Position numbers and translations under genes: made by a program. A stretch of 64,000 nt of DNA from CAKZLS01 sp963771545 (GTDB taxonomy: Bacteria > Pseudomonadota > Alphaproteobacteria > Rhodospirillales > Defluviicoccaceae). Shown in pieces: positions 14,502 through 23,443 of the stretch (positions are counted from its first letter, which is position 1; each line of letters starts with the position of its first letter). Where the stretch lies: NCBI GenBank assembly GCA_963771545.1, contig CAVYTX010000003.1, positions 682,001 to 746,000 of the forward strand, read 5' to 3'. The notes below the pieces were generated by a model. That model made no database searches and had not been told where the DNA came from. It saw nothing but the letters and a program-made list of their open reading frames with translations.

Positions 14502-15640
14502 TAAAGCAACCCGCCGGCCGACAACCAATACATCCGGTTGTAGGCAAGTTTCGCCCAGTGAACCATCTGTGTCGGGGGCGTCGGTTTCGGCGGGGTCTCG
14601 TAATTGAACCAGATGTACGTGCCGGTGTTCATGCCCGTTTCGATGAAGCAGAACACCTTGCCATCGTACTGGCGCGCCCAGCGGCCCTCCAGCACCAGGT
14701 GGGTGATGTTCTGGATGACCGTATCGGCCTCGAAGTGGGCGGTCGAGCCCGCCTTCGAGATGGGAATGTCGGTGGTATCGCCCACCACGAATACGTTATC
14801 CGAATCCTTCCGCAGAAGGTTCTTCGTATCGGTCGGGATCCATCCGTTCGCCCCCAACCCGGACTTTTCGATGACCGCGGCCCCCTTGTGCGGCGGGATG
14901 GTGATCAGGAGATCGTACGATAGGGTCTCGCCCTCTTCGGATGTGATCGTCTGCTTTTCGGGATCCACCTCCTTGGTGTTGAAAAACGTCTCGTATTGAA
15001 TTCCCCGCCGATCGAATTCCGGGACCGCCCAGTGAGCGACCGGCTCGAGCCCGTGAAGGCGACCAATCGGGTAGGTGTAGGTGATCTCGGACTTGTCGCG
15101 GATGCCGCGTTCGCACAGGTGCTCCTCCAACATCAGAGTGACTTCGAGAGGCGCGACCGGGCACTTGTGAGGGACATTGATATTGATGACGATCCGACCG
15201 CCATCGAAATCGTCGAGAGCCGCGCGTGTCTTGCGGGCGCCTTCCAGGTCATAGAACTGATAGGCGCCTTCCTTGAGGCCGGGGATCATTTCGGGCGCCA
15301 AACGTGATCCCGTCGCAATAACAAGATAGTCATAGCGGTAGATCTTGCCGGACTCGGCTTCGACGCAGTTGTGATCGACATCGATTAGCTTTGCCGGATC
15401 CATGACGAAATTGACCCGACGGTTCAAGATCGAGCGTTCGGTACGAGACAGCTCCGGCTCGCGGGCGCGGCCGAAGGGCACGTAGAGAAGCCCGGGTTGA
15501 TAGAAATGGTTCGGCGTGGTGCCCAGGATTGTCACGCTGGCGTCTCCGATGCGTAACTCGTTCGACAGGCTGCGGGCCAGACCGTTGGCGACGATCGTGC
15601 CGCCCATGCCCGCGCCTACGATAAGGATGCGTGTCTTCAT
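14501..15640 (-). CDS. sqr: sulfide:quinone oxidoreductase-type flavoprotein
   Basis: 379 residues from MKTRILIVGAGMGGTIVANG (GAGGAGG nine bases before the ATG). Two-dinucleotide-binding-domain flavoprotein with FAD motif GAGMGG, YDYLVIATGSRLAPEMIPG, VFVVGDTTDIPISKAGSTAH and a C-terminal amphipathic region for membrane attachment. Of the redox cysteines of Sqr, Cys160 (PHKCPVAPLE) and Cys331 (VFCFIETG) are present; the third, less critical Cys around residue 128 is missing. It would oxidise sulfide to protein-bound polysulfide and reduce quinone at the periplasmic membrane face. The downstream DUF1641 gene and upstream tusA-dsr genes support a sulfur role. The Sqr subtype cannot be set without a tree. 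Confidence 0.82.
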   Translation of the reverse strand: MKTRILIVGAGMGGTIVANGLARSLSNELRIGDASVTILGTTPNHFYQPGLLYVPFGRAREPELSRTERSILNRRVNFVMDPAKLIDVDHNCVEAESGKIYRYDYLVIATGSRLAPEMIPGLKEGAYQFYDLEGARKTRAALDDFDGGRIVININVPHKCPVAPLEVTLMLEEHLCERGIRDKSEITYTYPIGRLHGLEPVAHWAVPEFDRRGIQYETFFNTKEVDPEKQTITSEEGETLSYDLLITIPPHKGAAVIEKSGLGANGWIPTDTKNLLRKDSDNVFVVGDTTDIPISKAGSTAHFEADTVIQNITHLVLEGRWARQYDGKVFCFIETGMNTGTYIWFNYETPPKPTPPTQMVHWAKLAYNRMYWLSAGGLL

Positions 15641-15755
15641 GGCTTCCTCCTCAAAAGTCTCCTCATGCATTGTTCGACGTGACGTGGCGTCACGTCGATC
15701 TCAAAACGCAGCCTCATTGCCTAGCGGGCTGCTTAAAAATCAAAACTCGTCTCGT

Positions 15756-15986
15756 TCATCGCATCTTCTTGACGACAAACGACCAATAGTCGTCGATCCT
15801 TTCGTTTGACACCAATTCATGACCGACTTTTTTAGTCCACAGTGGAATGTCGTTGGCCGACCCCTTGTCCTTGGACAAGACCTCGACCTCGTCGCCGACC
15901 TCTTTTGTTTTTAGGGCGGCGATGAGCTCCATCATGGGACCGGGACAGAATGCCTTGCGGGCATCAATCGTGGTGCGGTTGGACAT
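15756..15986 (-). CDS. tusA: TusA-family sulfur carrier
   Basis: 76 residues from MSNRTTIDARKAFCPGPMME, with GAGGAGG upstream of the ATG. The Cys-Pro-x-Pro motif (FCPGP) carries the persulfide-forming Cys14, and the fold is the small beta-alpha-beta two-layer sandwich. In reverse-Dsr organisms TusA hands sulfane sulfur to DsrEFH, then to DsrC. Its start overlaps the end of dsrN by 23 bp. The C-terminal half (DKGSANDIPLWTKKVGHELV) has the usual D/N-I-P-x-W segment. Confidence 0.88.
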   Translation of the reverse strand: MSNRTTIDARKAFCPGPMMELIAALKTKEVGDEVEVLSKDKGSANDIPLWTKKVGHELVSNERIDDYWSFVVKKMR

Positions 15987-17529
15987 CTTCGTGCGCCTCC
16001 TCGTGCTGCTTGACAGAAACGATGAAAGGGAGCCGACGCGGCGGTCGGCCAATTCGCCTTGGTGGGGCGACGCTCAGGCGTCCATGGCCGCCGATCAGGG
16101 CGCGCGCCGCCGTCGCGCCGTGGACGAACTCGGCGAAGCGCCGAGGCCAAGGACGATCGCCGACGCCGCGCAGATGGCTGAACGAAGCCAGGGTCCGGCC
16201 GGTGACGATGCCGTCGTCGCGGCCGGTGATCCCATGGCCGCGGAGCACCTTGTAAGCGAAGCGGGTGTCGGCGCCGAGATTGTCGATGCTGGCATAGTGA
16301 AACTCATGGGCCGGAACGGACCCGCGGGTTCGCCCAGGCCATGGCGCGTTCACGGTCTCTTCGAGAACCACATAGCCTTTCCCTTGCGGGCGCGCGTGCA
16401 TGACGGCATCGGCGTCAAGGGCGCCCACCATGGCCCGGCTTTCACCCTGCCAGCGGATACCGCGGCAGAGATACATCATGCCGCCGCACTCGGCGTACAC
16501 GGGCAGCCCGCCCAGAACCGCGGCGCGGATATCGCTCCTCAGCTCCTCGTTGGCCTCGAGAGCCGCCATGTGGGTTTCCGGAAAGCCACCGCCCAGGAAC
16601 AGCCCGTCGAGGTCGGGCGGCAAGCGGCGGTCGGCGAGGGTGTTGAAGGGGACCGGATCGCAGCCCGCCTCGGCAAGGCCTTCCAGATCGTCGCGATAGT
16701 AAAACCCGAACGCGGAATCGGAGGCGTAACCGATCCGGCGTCTCGACCCATGCCAGGCGGGCGCGGCCGGACGCAGGGCGGCGGGCAAGGCGCGGGCCGT
16801 TCTCGCGACGGTCAACAGCAAGGACAGATCCACCTGTTTGGCGACGATCGCGGCAATCCGCGCGATCGCCGACTTGGCTTCCGCCGCTTCGTTGGCGGGA
16901 ACGAGACCGAGATGGCGTTCCTGGATGCCGAGTTGCGGAGAGCGATAAATGGCGCCCACCACGGGCACGTCGGTGTAGGTTTCCACCGCGCGGCGGAGCT
17001 TGGCCTCGTGCCGCGCGCCCGAAACCTTGTTGAGGATGACGCCGGCAATGGCGAGCTGTGGATCGAAGTGACGATAGCCGAGAAGCAGCGGGGCAATGCC
17101 GCGGGTCATGCCCTCCGTATCGATGACGAGCACCACCGGCGCCGCCAACAGACGGGCGAGCGCGGCCGCCGAGTCATGCCCGTCGGTGGCGACCCCGTCA
17201 TAGCAGCCCTTGTTGCCCTCGACGATGACGAGATCGGCGTCGACCGAGTGCGCGGCAAAACATGTGCGGATCTCGTCCGGGGTCATGGTGTGGAAATCGA
17301 GATTGCGGCAGGCCCGACCGGTCGCCGCCGTCAACCATAGGGGGTCGATGAAATCCGGCCCCTTCTTGTAGGGTTGCACCGCGAGGCCGAGAGACCGAAA
17401 GGCGGCGGAGAGGCCCAACGAAACAATGGTCTTTCCCGAAGACTTGCGGGCGGCGGAGATGAACAACCGCGGGATCGCCCGTTCGGGTGTCATTCGAGAG
17501 GCGGCGCCCATCATATTCATCATGTTCAT
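15964..17529 (-). CDS. dsrN: DsrN, siroheme/cobyrinate a,c-diamide synthase family
   Basis: 521 residues from MNMMNMMGAASRM (its ATGA overlaps the dsrP stop); an in-frame upstream start at 17664 lies inside dsrP and is rejected. The N-terminal ATP-binding amidoligase domain has the P-loop-like ARKSSGKTIVSLGL. The C-terminal class I glutamine amidotransferase domain has nucleophile Cys in YAECGGMMYLCRG and FLGGGFPE. Homologous to CobB/CbiA. In dsr operons DsrN amidates siroheme for DsrAB. The ~60 residues after the GATase domain (RALIGGHGRLSVAPPRR...) are a basic low-conservation tail. A role in cobalamin synthesis is possible but there are no other cob genes here except a dead cobA. Confidence 0.85.
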   Translation of the reverse strand: MNMMNMMGAASRMTPERAIPRLFISAARKSSGKTIVSLGLSAAFRSLGLAVQPYKKGPDFIDPLWLTAATGRACRNLDFHTMTPDEIRTCFAAHSVDADLVIVEGNKGCYDGVATDGHDSAAALARLLAAPVVLVIDTEGMTRGIAPLLLGYRHFDPQLAIAGVILNKVSGARHEAKLRRAVETYTDVPVVGAIYRSPQLGIQERHLGLVPANEAAEAKSAIARIAAIVAKQVDLSLLLTVARTARALPAALRPAAPAWHGSRRRIGYASDSAFGFYYRDDLEGLAEAGCDPVPFNTLADRRLPPDLDGLFLGGGFPETHMAALEANEELRSDIRAAVLGGLPVYAECGGMMYLCRGIRWQGESRAMVGALDADAVMHARPQGKGYVVLEETVNAPWPGRTRGSVPAHEFHYASIDNLGADTRFAYKVLRGHGITGRDDGIVTGRTLASFSHLRGVGDRPWPRRFAEFVHGATAARALIGGHGRLSVAPPRRIGRPPRRLPFIVSVKQHEEAHEDVQPHHD

Positions 17530-18719
17530 GTAGAGTCCTCCACGCCGAGGGGCCGCCCGGCTTCGGCTCGCCGGGCCGGCGCCACGCGGAACAGCAAACA
17601 CCCCCCGAGCAGCACCAGGAGGGCGACCGCTACTCCGCCAAATCCCAGCAGCCACTCGGGCCAACGGGGCACATAGTGCGCCACGGTCCCGTCTCCGTAC
17701 GGCGAAGAGACGACGAAGCCCGGCAAGATCGACTGCGGAAAAGCCTGCGCCGCGATCATGAAGACGTAAACTGTGGCCAGCCCGCCAACGATGACCGCGG
17801 CGGCGGCGGCAATTGGCTGTTTCTTGGCGATCAACAACAACGGAACCGCCGTTCCGAGAAGAATCTGGCCTCCCCAGAGGAGGACGGTGTACACCCCGCC
17901 TTCGAGCCAGACAAACCGGGTCAGGTCGCGGCCGGCGGGCGCGTAGAGGTTGAACGCGTACAGCGTCAGCGTCAGGTAGAACGAGATGGCGACAAAAATG
18001 GCAAGCAAGCGGCCCAGGCGCCGCTCAACGTCCGGTTCCGTCCGGCCCCCTCCCAACCACTCCACGGCGGGGAGCAGGACCAGGAGAACCGCCAGCCCAT
18101 AGGTGAGGGCGTACGAAATGAATAGCGGCGCGAACATCGCCGATTGATAAAGTTCGCGGGCGATCAGCACGCCGAGATCGAGGCCGGTGCCGGTGGTGAG
18201 CACGAAGCGCCACAGGTTTGCGGAATGGCCGGTGATCGGGCTGAATCGGGCGTGGCGGCGATTGAGAAGCGTGGCCAGATGGGCGGTCGCGAGCCCCAGA
18301 AACACCGTGTAGAGAACCGTGTTCCAGGCGAAAATCGACCAGTTGTTGCGGTATTGCATGGTCAACAGCACCCGGTCGGGCCGCCCCAGATCGAGCACCA
18401 AAATAGTGAGCCCGCCGATCAGAAGCGCGATCGCCAGCATGGTCGAAAACGGCTCCAGCGGCTTGTAGACGGTCCGGCCGAAGACGGCGGCCAACATCGC
18501 CACATTGAGCGCGCCGGAGGCGGCGAGGATCAGGAAATAGGCGAAAACGTGGGGAACGCCCCAAGGGACCCGCTGGGTCATGCCGGTGACCTGATGGCCT
18601 TCGATATCCATGGCGAGGAAGGCCGCCAGGCCAGCCACCACGACGGCGGCGACAATGGCCATGACAGGCCACAGCCGCGCCGCCGGGGTTTCCAACTGGG
18701 CATATGTCATCGCCGGCAT
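17526..18719 (-). CDS. dsrP: DsrP, NrfD-family quinone-interacting membrane subunit
   Basis: 397 residues with about ten hydrophobic segments, NrfD/PsrC fold. It starts MPAMTYAQLETPAARL, then a first helix WPVMAIVAAVVVAGLAAFLA, with the conserved GVPHVFAYFLILAASG and LDLGRPDRVLLTMQYRNNWS. It has no cofactor motif, as expected: family members bind quinone and translocate protons. It pairs with the ferredoxin DsrO and triheme DsrJ in the DsrMKJOP transmembrane complex, exchanging electrons between the quinone pool/periplasm and cytoplasmic DsrC trisulfide chemistry. GGGAGAA precedes the ATG. ATGA overlap with dsrN. Confidence 0.9.
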   Translation of the reverse strand: MPAMTYAQLETPAARLWPVMAIVAAVVVAGLAAFLAMDIEGHQVTGMTQRVPWGVPHVFAYFLILAASGALNVAMLAAVFGRTVYKPLEPFSTMLAIALLIGGLTILVLDLGRPDRVLLTMQYRNNWSIFAWNTVLYTVFLGLATAHLATLLNRRHARFSPITGHSANLWRFVLTTGTGLDLGVLIARELYQSAMFAPLFISYALTYGLAVLLVLLPAVEWLGGGRTEPDVERRLGRLLAIFVAISFYLTLTLYAFNLYAPAGRDLTRFVWLEGGVYTVLLWGGQILLGTAVPLLLIAKKQPIAAAAAVIVGGLATVYVFMIAAQAFPQSILPGFVVSSPYGDGTVAHYVPRWPEWLLGFGGVAVALLVLLGGCLLFRVAPARRAEAGRPLGVEDST

Positions 18720-18734
18720 CGTCGGTCTTCTCCC

Positions 18735-19475
18735 CTAAAGGCTCTGGTAGCGGATGCCCTGGGCGAGGGCGAGGTCCGCGCGCAGCCGCGTCGCTGCCTT
18801 TTCGGCCAACGCCGCGCGGATCGGGCTGTTCGGGTCGTGAAGATCGCCAAAGGTCATGGCCCCGTTGGCCGCCGCGCACGCTTCGACGCACGCCGGCAGA
18901 CGGCCATCATCGACGCGGTGGACACACATGTTGCATCCCTCGGCCGTTCCTTTCCCGCGAGGCGAATGGACGCGCTGATCGTGGACCGCATCGCCCAGGA
19001 AGAACCGAACGCCGAAGGGGCAGGCCATGACGCAGTAACGGCAACCGATACAGCGGTGCCGATCCACGAGAACGATCCCGTCGTCGCGCCGGAAGGTGGC
19101 GCTGGTGGGGCAAACATCGGCGCACGGCGGATTGGCGCAATGCTGACACAGCAACGGGACATGCGAAGACTTGCCCGTGGTCGGATCGGTGGCCTCGATG
19201 ATACGGATCCACTGGGGCTCGCTCGCACCGCGCGCCTCCACATGCCAGCCGTGTTCCTGGCTGCAGGCCTCGACGCAGGCGGAGCAGTTTTCCCGACAGC
19301 GCGACAGATCGATCAACAAGCCCCAGCGGCGGGTCGCGCTCGCCGTCTGGCCCGCCGCCTTGGCCTCGCCGCCGAACTCAACCAGCAGAAGTCCCGGACC
19401 CAGCACCGTCGCCGCAAGTCCGGCAATGGCGGTCTTGAGAACCGTGCGCCTGTTGACGGGGTTGGGCGCGTTCAT
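18735..19475 (-). CDS. dsrO: DsrO, periplasmic tetra-cluster ferredoxin
   Basis: 246 residues. The N-terminus MNAPNPVNRRTVLKTAIAGL carries a twin-arginine-type signal (R-R-T-V-L-K), so export is in the folded, cluster-loaded state. Four [4Fe-4S] motif blocks follow: CRENCSACVEAC, CQHCANPPCADVCP, CIGCRYCVMACPFG, CNMCVHRVDDG...CVEAC. DsrO is the electron-transfer link between DsrP and DsrJ on the periplasmic face. Overlaps dsrJ by ATGA and is 15 bp from dsrP. Confidence 0.92.
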   Translation of the reverse strand: MNAPNPVNRRTVLKTAIAGLAATVLGPGLLLVEFGGEAKAAGQTASATRRWGLLIDLSRCRENCSACVEACSQEHGWHVEARGASEPQWIRIIEATDPTTGKSSHVPLLCQHCANPPCADVCPTSATFRRDDGIVLVDRHRCIGCRYCVMACPFGVRFFLGDAVHDQRVHSPRGKGTAEGCNMCVHRVDDGRLPACVEACAAANGAMTFGDLHDPNSPIRAALAEKAATRLRADLALAQGIRYQSL

Positions 19476-19912
19476 GGCTTTCCCTCCGCCGGGTCCGGCG
19501 CCATCGGTGTCGAGCGATGGCAGGAAAAGCAATCCGGGGCTACCGCCACCCGCATGTGACAGGCGCGGCAAAAGTGCCGCTCGTCTTCGTATGCCACCGC
19601 CACGCCGGCCTCGTCGTGAACGGCGTGGCACGCAACGCACCGGGTCAGGCTGGCCTCCGGATTGCGGATGCCATTGCGAACCGCCTTGGTCCTTTCCTCG
19701 AACAATAGCGCCTTGTGCTTGCGGCGCATCTCGGACGCCGGCAGCAGGCAGGGCCCCGGCAGCGCCGTTTTTACGGACGACTGCTCGCTCAGGTTCGACG
19801 GCCCCGCACTCAAGCCGGGCGCCAACAGCGCCACAATCGTCATGATCGCCACTCCGGTCATGGCCGCGACGGGCTTGAGCCAACGCCCTGACGTGAGCGG
19901 CCGCTTTGTCAT
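19472..19912 (-). CDS. dsrJ: DsrJ, periplasmic triheme cytochrome c
   Basis: 146 residues from MTKRPLTSGRWL. A single N-terminal hydrophobic segment (VAAMTGVAIMTIVALLAPGL) is an uncleaved anchor or signal peptide. Three c-type haem sites are visible: CVACH, CRACH and CFSCH. An additional Cys in GPCLLPASEM lies where DsrJ has the unusual distal Cys haem ligand. DsrJ is the periplasmic electron donor or acceptor of DsrMKJOP. Coupled by ATGA overlaps to dsrL upstream and dsrO downstream. Confidence 0.92.
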   Translation of the reverse strand: MTKRPLTSGRWLKPVAAMTGVAIMTIVALLAPGLSAGPSNLSEQSSVKTALPGPCLLPASEMRRKHKALLFEERTKAVRNGIRNPEASLTRCVACHAVHDEAGVAVAYEDERHFCRACHMRVAVAPDCFSCHRSTPMAPDPAEGKP

Positions 19913-21852
19913 TCGCCGAGCCCCATCTTGATGTATCCGGTCGGGCAAACGTCGTGGCAGATGTGGCAGCCAATGCAGCGGTCATAGTCGGTCTGGACGT
20001 AATGGCCAAGGACCGCTTCCGACCTTGGGACCCGGCTGACCGCCCGCTGCGGACAATAGTTGACGCAATTGTTGCACTGGATGCAGAGGCCGCAGCTCAT
20101 GCAGCGGTCGGCCTCGGCAATGGCTTCCTCTTCGCTCAGGGCATACAGCCGCTCACTGAAATCGCCGACAACCTCCCCCGGGGCGATGGTGCGGCTGCGG
20201 CGGGGATGCCGCGGCGCGAAGGGATAATGACCGAGGTAGAGTTCTTCATGAGTGCTGATCTCGTGGGCCGAGCGGTCCTCGAAATTGTGGATGGCGAAAT
20301 CGCTGGAATCGGTCCCCCGCGCCGGTTCCTCGCACGTCTCGGTCAACTGGCCGGCCCTACGCAGGCGTTCGGCCAAATTGAACGGAAGAATGTCAACGCG
20401 CGGGCGGCGTTTGGGTTCCATGCCCTGCAGATATACGTCGATGCTCTCGGCGGCGATCCGTCCATGGCCAATCGCCGAGGTCATCAGATGTGGCCGAAGG
20501 ATGTCGCCACCGGCGAAATGCCCCTCGTGGCCGGCCACGCACATCCGCTGATCGGTGGAGATGAAACCGCTGCCGTTGTCCAGTTCGGCGAGATCGCCTA
20601 AGTCACCTTTCTGGCCGATGGCGATCACCAGCAGCTGACACGGAACATCTTCGTTCGTGTCGGCGATGGGGATCGGGTTCATGCCGTCCATGTCGCAGCG
20701 GCACGCCCTGAGGGTCCGCACTCGGCCTTCCTCGTCCTGCAGGACCTCGAGCGGCATGAGGCCTCCGCGGATCTCGACGCCCTCTTTGATTGCGTCTTCG
20801 ACCTCGCGGCGGGACGCCATCATCCGGTCGATGGGGAACAGCGACGTGAGCACCACGTCCGCGCCTTCGCGCCGGGCGGTGGTCGCCACGTCGTGGGCGA
20901 CCTGGCCTATCACCGCGATGCCGGGCCGGTCCTTTTCGTGCACCTGGGTGACATGGCCGAGGCGCCGGGCAACGGTGGCCACGTCGAGGGACGTGTCGCC
21001 GCCCCCGATCACCACCACTTGGCCGGTGACCGACTCGAGCCGTCCTTCGTTGAAGGCCCTGAGAAAGTCCACGCCGGTGATGCAATTGATGGCATCGCCG
21101 CCCGGGATGGACAGCGTGCGCCCCTGGTGCGATCCGAGCGCCCAGAAGATCGCGTCGGTGTCCCGCTCCAGCTCGGCGATGGGGAGATCCCGTCCCACCC
21201 TCGTATTCAGGTGGACGGTGAGGCCCATGTCGAGGATGCGTTGAAGTTCGCCGTCCAGCACCTCCCTGGGAGTCCGGTAGCCGGGAATGCCATAGCGCAC
21301 CATGCCGCCGAGCGCCTCGTGATCGTCATAGAGAACGACGCCATGACCCCGCCGGCGGAGATGGTAGGCGGCCGACAGGCCCGAAGGCCCGCCCCCCACG
21401 ACCGCGACCACCTTCCCCGTCATTTGCACCGGTTGAGGGAAGCCGAGACCTTCGGCGAGCGCCCAGTCGCCGACGAAATGCTCGATGGAATTGATACCGA
21501 CGTAATCTTCCAGCTCGTTGCGGTTACAGGCATCCTCGCATGGCGACGGGCAGACGCGGCCCATGATCGCCGGAAACGGGTTGGCTTCCGTCATTCGCCG
21601 GAAGGCATACTCCTGCCAGCGCACGCCGTCCGCCGGCTTGTCGATGCCGCGCACGATGGACAGCCAACCGCGGACGTCGTGGCCCGACGGACAGGCGCCC
21701 TGGCAGGGCGACGCCTTGAGAACGTAGGTGGGGCACTTGGGCGACTTGCTCGCTTTGAAGATGTCATCCTGCAACAAGTCGTAGCGGCTATCCCCTTCGC
21801 GAAACCGACGGAAGGTCCTGGCTCGCGGTCCCCGGCTTACAGCTTCGGTCAT
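19909..21852 (-). CDS. dsrL: DsrL, NAD(P)H-linked iron-sulfur flavoprotein
   Basis: 647 residues from the second of two close ATGs (MTEAVSRGPRARTF), because GGAGGAG is well spaced from it and abuts the first. GltD/NuoF-like: N-terminal cluster segment CQGACPSGHDVRGW and CPSPCEDACNRNE, FAD motif VVGGGPSGLSAAYHLRRRG, NAD(P)H motif VVIGGGDTSLDVA, and a C-terminal double ferredoxin domain CMSCGLCIQCNNCVNYCP plus CIGCHICHDVCPTGY. In reverse-Dsr sulfur oxidisers DsrL takes the electrons that DsrAB releases when sulfur is oxidised to sulfite and reduces NAD(P)+. Its presence together with DsrEFH argues for the oxidative direction. Confidence 0.93.
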   Translation of the reverse strand: MTEAVSRGPRARTFRRFREGDSRYDLLQDDIFKASKSPKCPTYVLKASPCQGACPSGHDVRGWLSIVRGIDKPADGVRWQEYAFRRMTEANPFPAIMGRVCPSPCEDACNRNELEDYVGINSIEHFVGDWALAEGLGFPQPVQMTGKVVAVVGGGPSGLSAAYHLRRRGHGVVLYDDHEALGGMVRYGIPGYRTPREVLDGELQRILDMGLTVHLNTRVGRDLPIAELERDTDAIFWALGSHQGRTLSIPGGDAINCITGVDFLRAFNEGRLESVTGQVVVIGGGDTSLDVATVARRLGHVTQVHEKDRPGIAVIGQVAHDVATTARREGADVVLTSLFPIDRMMASRREVEDAIKEGVEIRGGLMPLEVLQDEEGRVRTLRACRCDMDGMNPIPIADTNEDVPCQLLVIAIGQKGDLGDLAELDNGSGFISTDQRMCVAGHEGHFAGGDILRPHLMTSAIGHGRIAAESIDVYLQGMEPKRRPRVDILPFNLAERLRRAGQLTETCEEPARGTDSSDFAIHNFEDRSAHEISTHEELYLGHYPFAPRHPRRSRTIAPGEVVGDFSERLYALSEEEAIAEADRCMSCGLCIQCNNCVNYCPQRAVSRVPRSEAVLGHYVQTDYDRCIGCHICHDVCPTGYIKMGLGE

Positions 21853-21924
21853 TGCTACCATCTCCTCCCAACTCTGGACCCTCTGTCCGAGAGTCCTCTT
21901 GCGTTCGATCGGTCTCGTCTCCCT

Positions 21925-23424
21925 TTACGGGGATCCGCCGAGCCGTATCGCCCGGCCGACCAATTGATGGAGCGAAACCACCATCTCCATGGGGTAGTCG
22001 TAATAGGGCAGTACCTTGGTGAACTGGCTCTTGCAGATGGCGCACATGGCGACCATGTGCGTGACCTGCTCATCGTCGATCACCTGCTTCAATGCCTCCA
22101 TCCGTGGCTTGGCGCCCTTGACACGCAGCTCCATCAGTTCATCCGTGAGGAGACCGCCGCCACCACCGCAGCAAAACGTCTTGTCGCAAATGGTATCGGG
22201 GTGCATGTCGACGAACCGGGGCGCCGACGCGCGGATCAAGTCGCGCGGAATGGTGAACTGGCCGCCCGGACGGTGGCCCAGGCGCGAGGCGCGCGCCACG
22301 TTGCAGGAATCGTGGAGCGTCACCGTCATGTCGGCGTTGGCGTCCTTGTCCAGCGTAATGGCGCCCGACTCCACCAGATCGAGTGTGATTTCGGCGATAT
22401 GCTGCGGCACTGGGTAGCGCTGATCGAGGAAGTCCCAGGGTCCCGCCAGCGTATTCAGGAACGAATAGGCAACTCGCCACGCGTGACCGCATTCGCCGAA
22501 GATCAGCCGCTTCACCCCGAGATCGAGCGCGGCCTTGCGGATGCGGTTGGCGATGGTGTGCATCTGCTCGTAGGAGCCGATGAACATGCCGAAGTTCCCG
22601 GCCTCCGACGCATAGGAACTGAGGGTCCAGCTGATGCCGGCCTGGTGGAAGACCTTGGCGTAACCGATGAGGCCGTCCACATGGGGTTCGGCGAAGAAAT
22701 CGGCCGACGGCGTGATGAGCAAGACATCGGCGCCTTGCACGTCCAGCGGGAACCGCACGTCAACGCCAGTCTCGTCCCGGACGTCCTCTTCGAGACCTTC
22801 GAGGGTGTTGGCGAGCGCCGGTTCGGGAAGGCCCAGGTTGTTGCCGACCTTGTGGACCTTGGTAATGACCTCGTTGCAGTACTTTTGTCCCATGCCGATG
22901 GTGTCCATGATCTCCCGCGCGGCCATGGAGATTTCGGCGGTGTCGATGCCGAAGGGGCAGAAGACCGAGCACCGGCGGCATTGCGAGCACTGATGGAAAT
23001 AGGTGTACCACTCCTTGAGCACGTCTTCGTCGAGCGGCCGCGCCCCGGCCCAGTTGCCGAGCGCTTTTCCGGCGGTGGTGAAATAATAGCGATAGACGCT
23101 CCGTAGCAGGTCCTGGCGCGCCACCGGCATGTTGTTGGGATCGCCGGTGCCGAGGAAGAAATGACACTTGTCGGCGCAGGCCCCGCACTTGACGCAGATA
23201 TCGAGAAAGACCCGAAGCGATTCGTAGCGGTCGAGCAGCTCGCCCATCTTGGCCACGGCTACCGTCTGCCAATCGTCCACCAGGGCGCCGGGAAAGCCGA
23301 GGGGCTCGTTGTGCGCCGGCTGGGCGACGTACGACCGGCAGGCCGCCATGGCGTTCGGCACCAACGGCGGCGGCGCGGACGTTTCCGGATCGGCGGTCAG
23401 CGGTGGCGTTGTGAACGTGTCCAT
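21925..23424 (-). CDS. dsrK: DsrK, HdrD-like catalytic subunit
   Basis: 499 residues from MDTFTTPPLTADPETSAP. Two ferredoxin-type sites, CVKCGACADKCHFF and CSQCRRCSVFCPFGID, precede two CCG-type cysteine-rich regions (HDSCNVARAS, then CCGGGGGLL, then CAICKSQF) that bind the special catalytic cluster of heterodisulfide reductases. DsrK acts on the DsrC trisulfide/disulfide at the cytoplasmic membrane face with DsrM as its membrane partner. 19 bp after dsrM and 72 bp before dsrL. Confidence 0.92.
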   Translation of the reverse strand: MDTFTTPPLTADPETSAPPPLVPNAMAACRSYVAQPAHNEPLGFPGALVDDWQTVAVAKMGELLDRYESLRVFLDICVKCGACADKCHFFLGTGDPNNMPVARQDLLRSVYRYYFTTAGKALGNWAGARPLDEDVLKEWYTYFHQCSQCRRCSVFCPFGIDTAEISMAAREIMDTIGMGQKYCNEVITKVHKVGNNLGLPEPALANTLEGLEEDVRDETGVDVRFPLDVQGADVLLITPSADFFAEPHVDGLIGYAKVFHQAGISWTLSSYASEAGNFGMFIGSYEQMHTIANRIRKAALDLGVKRLIFGECGHAWRVAYSFLNTLAGPWDFLDQRYPVPQHIAEITLDLVESGAITLDKDANADMTVTLHDSCNVARASRLGHRPGGQFTIPRDLIRASAPRFVDMHPDTICDKTFCCGGGGGLLTDELMELRVKGAKPRMEALKQVIDDEQVTHMVAMCAICKSQFTKVLPYYDYPMEMVVSLHQLVGRAIRLGGSP

Positions 23425-23443
23425 CTGTCGGGTCCGTTCGCTC

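Noticed and set aside
17529..17664. Longer N-terminus of DsrN
   Set aside because: It would lie entirely within dsrP; the ATGA-coupled start at 17529 is better supported.
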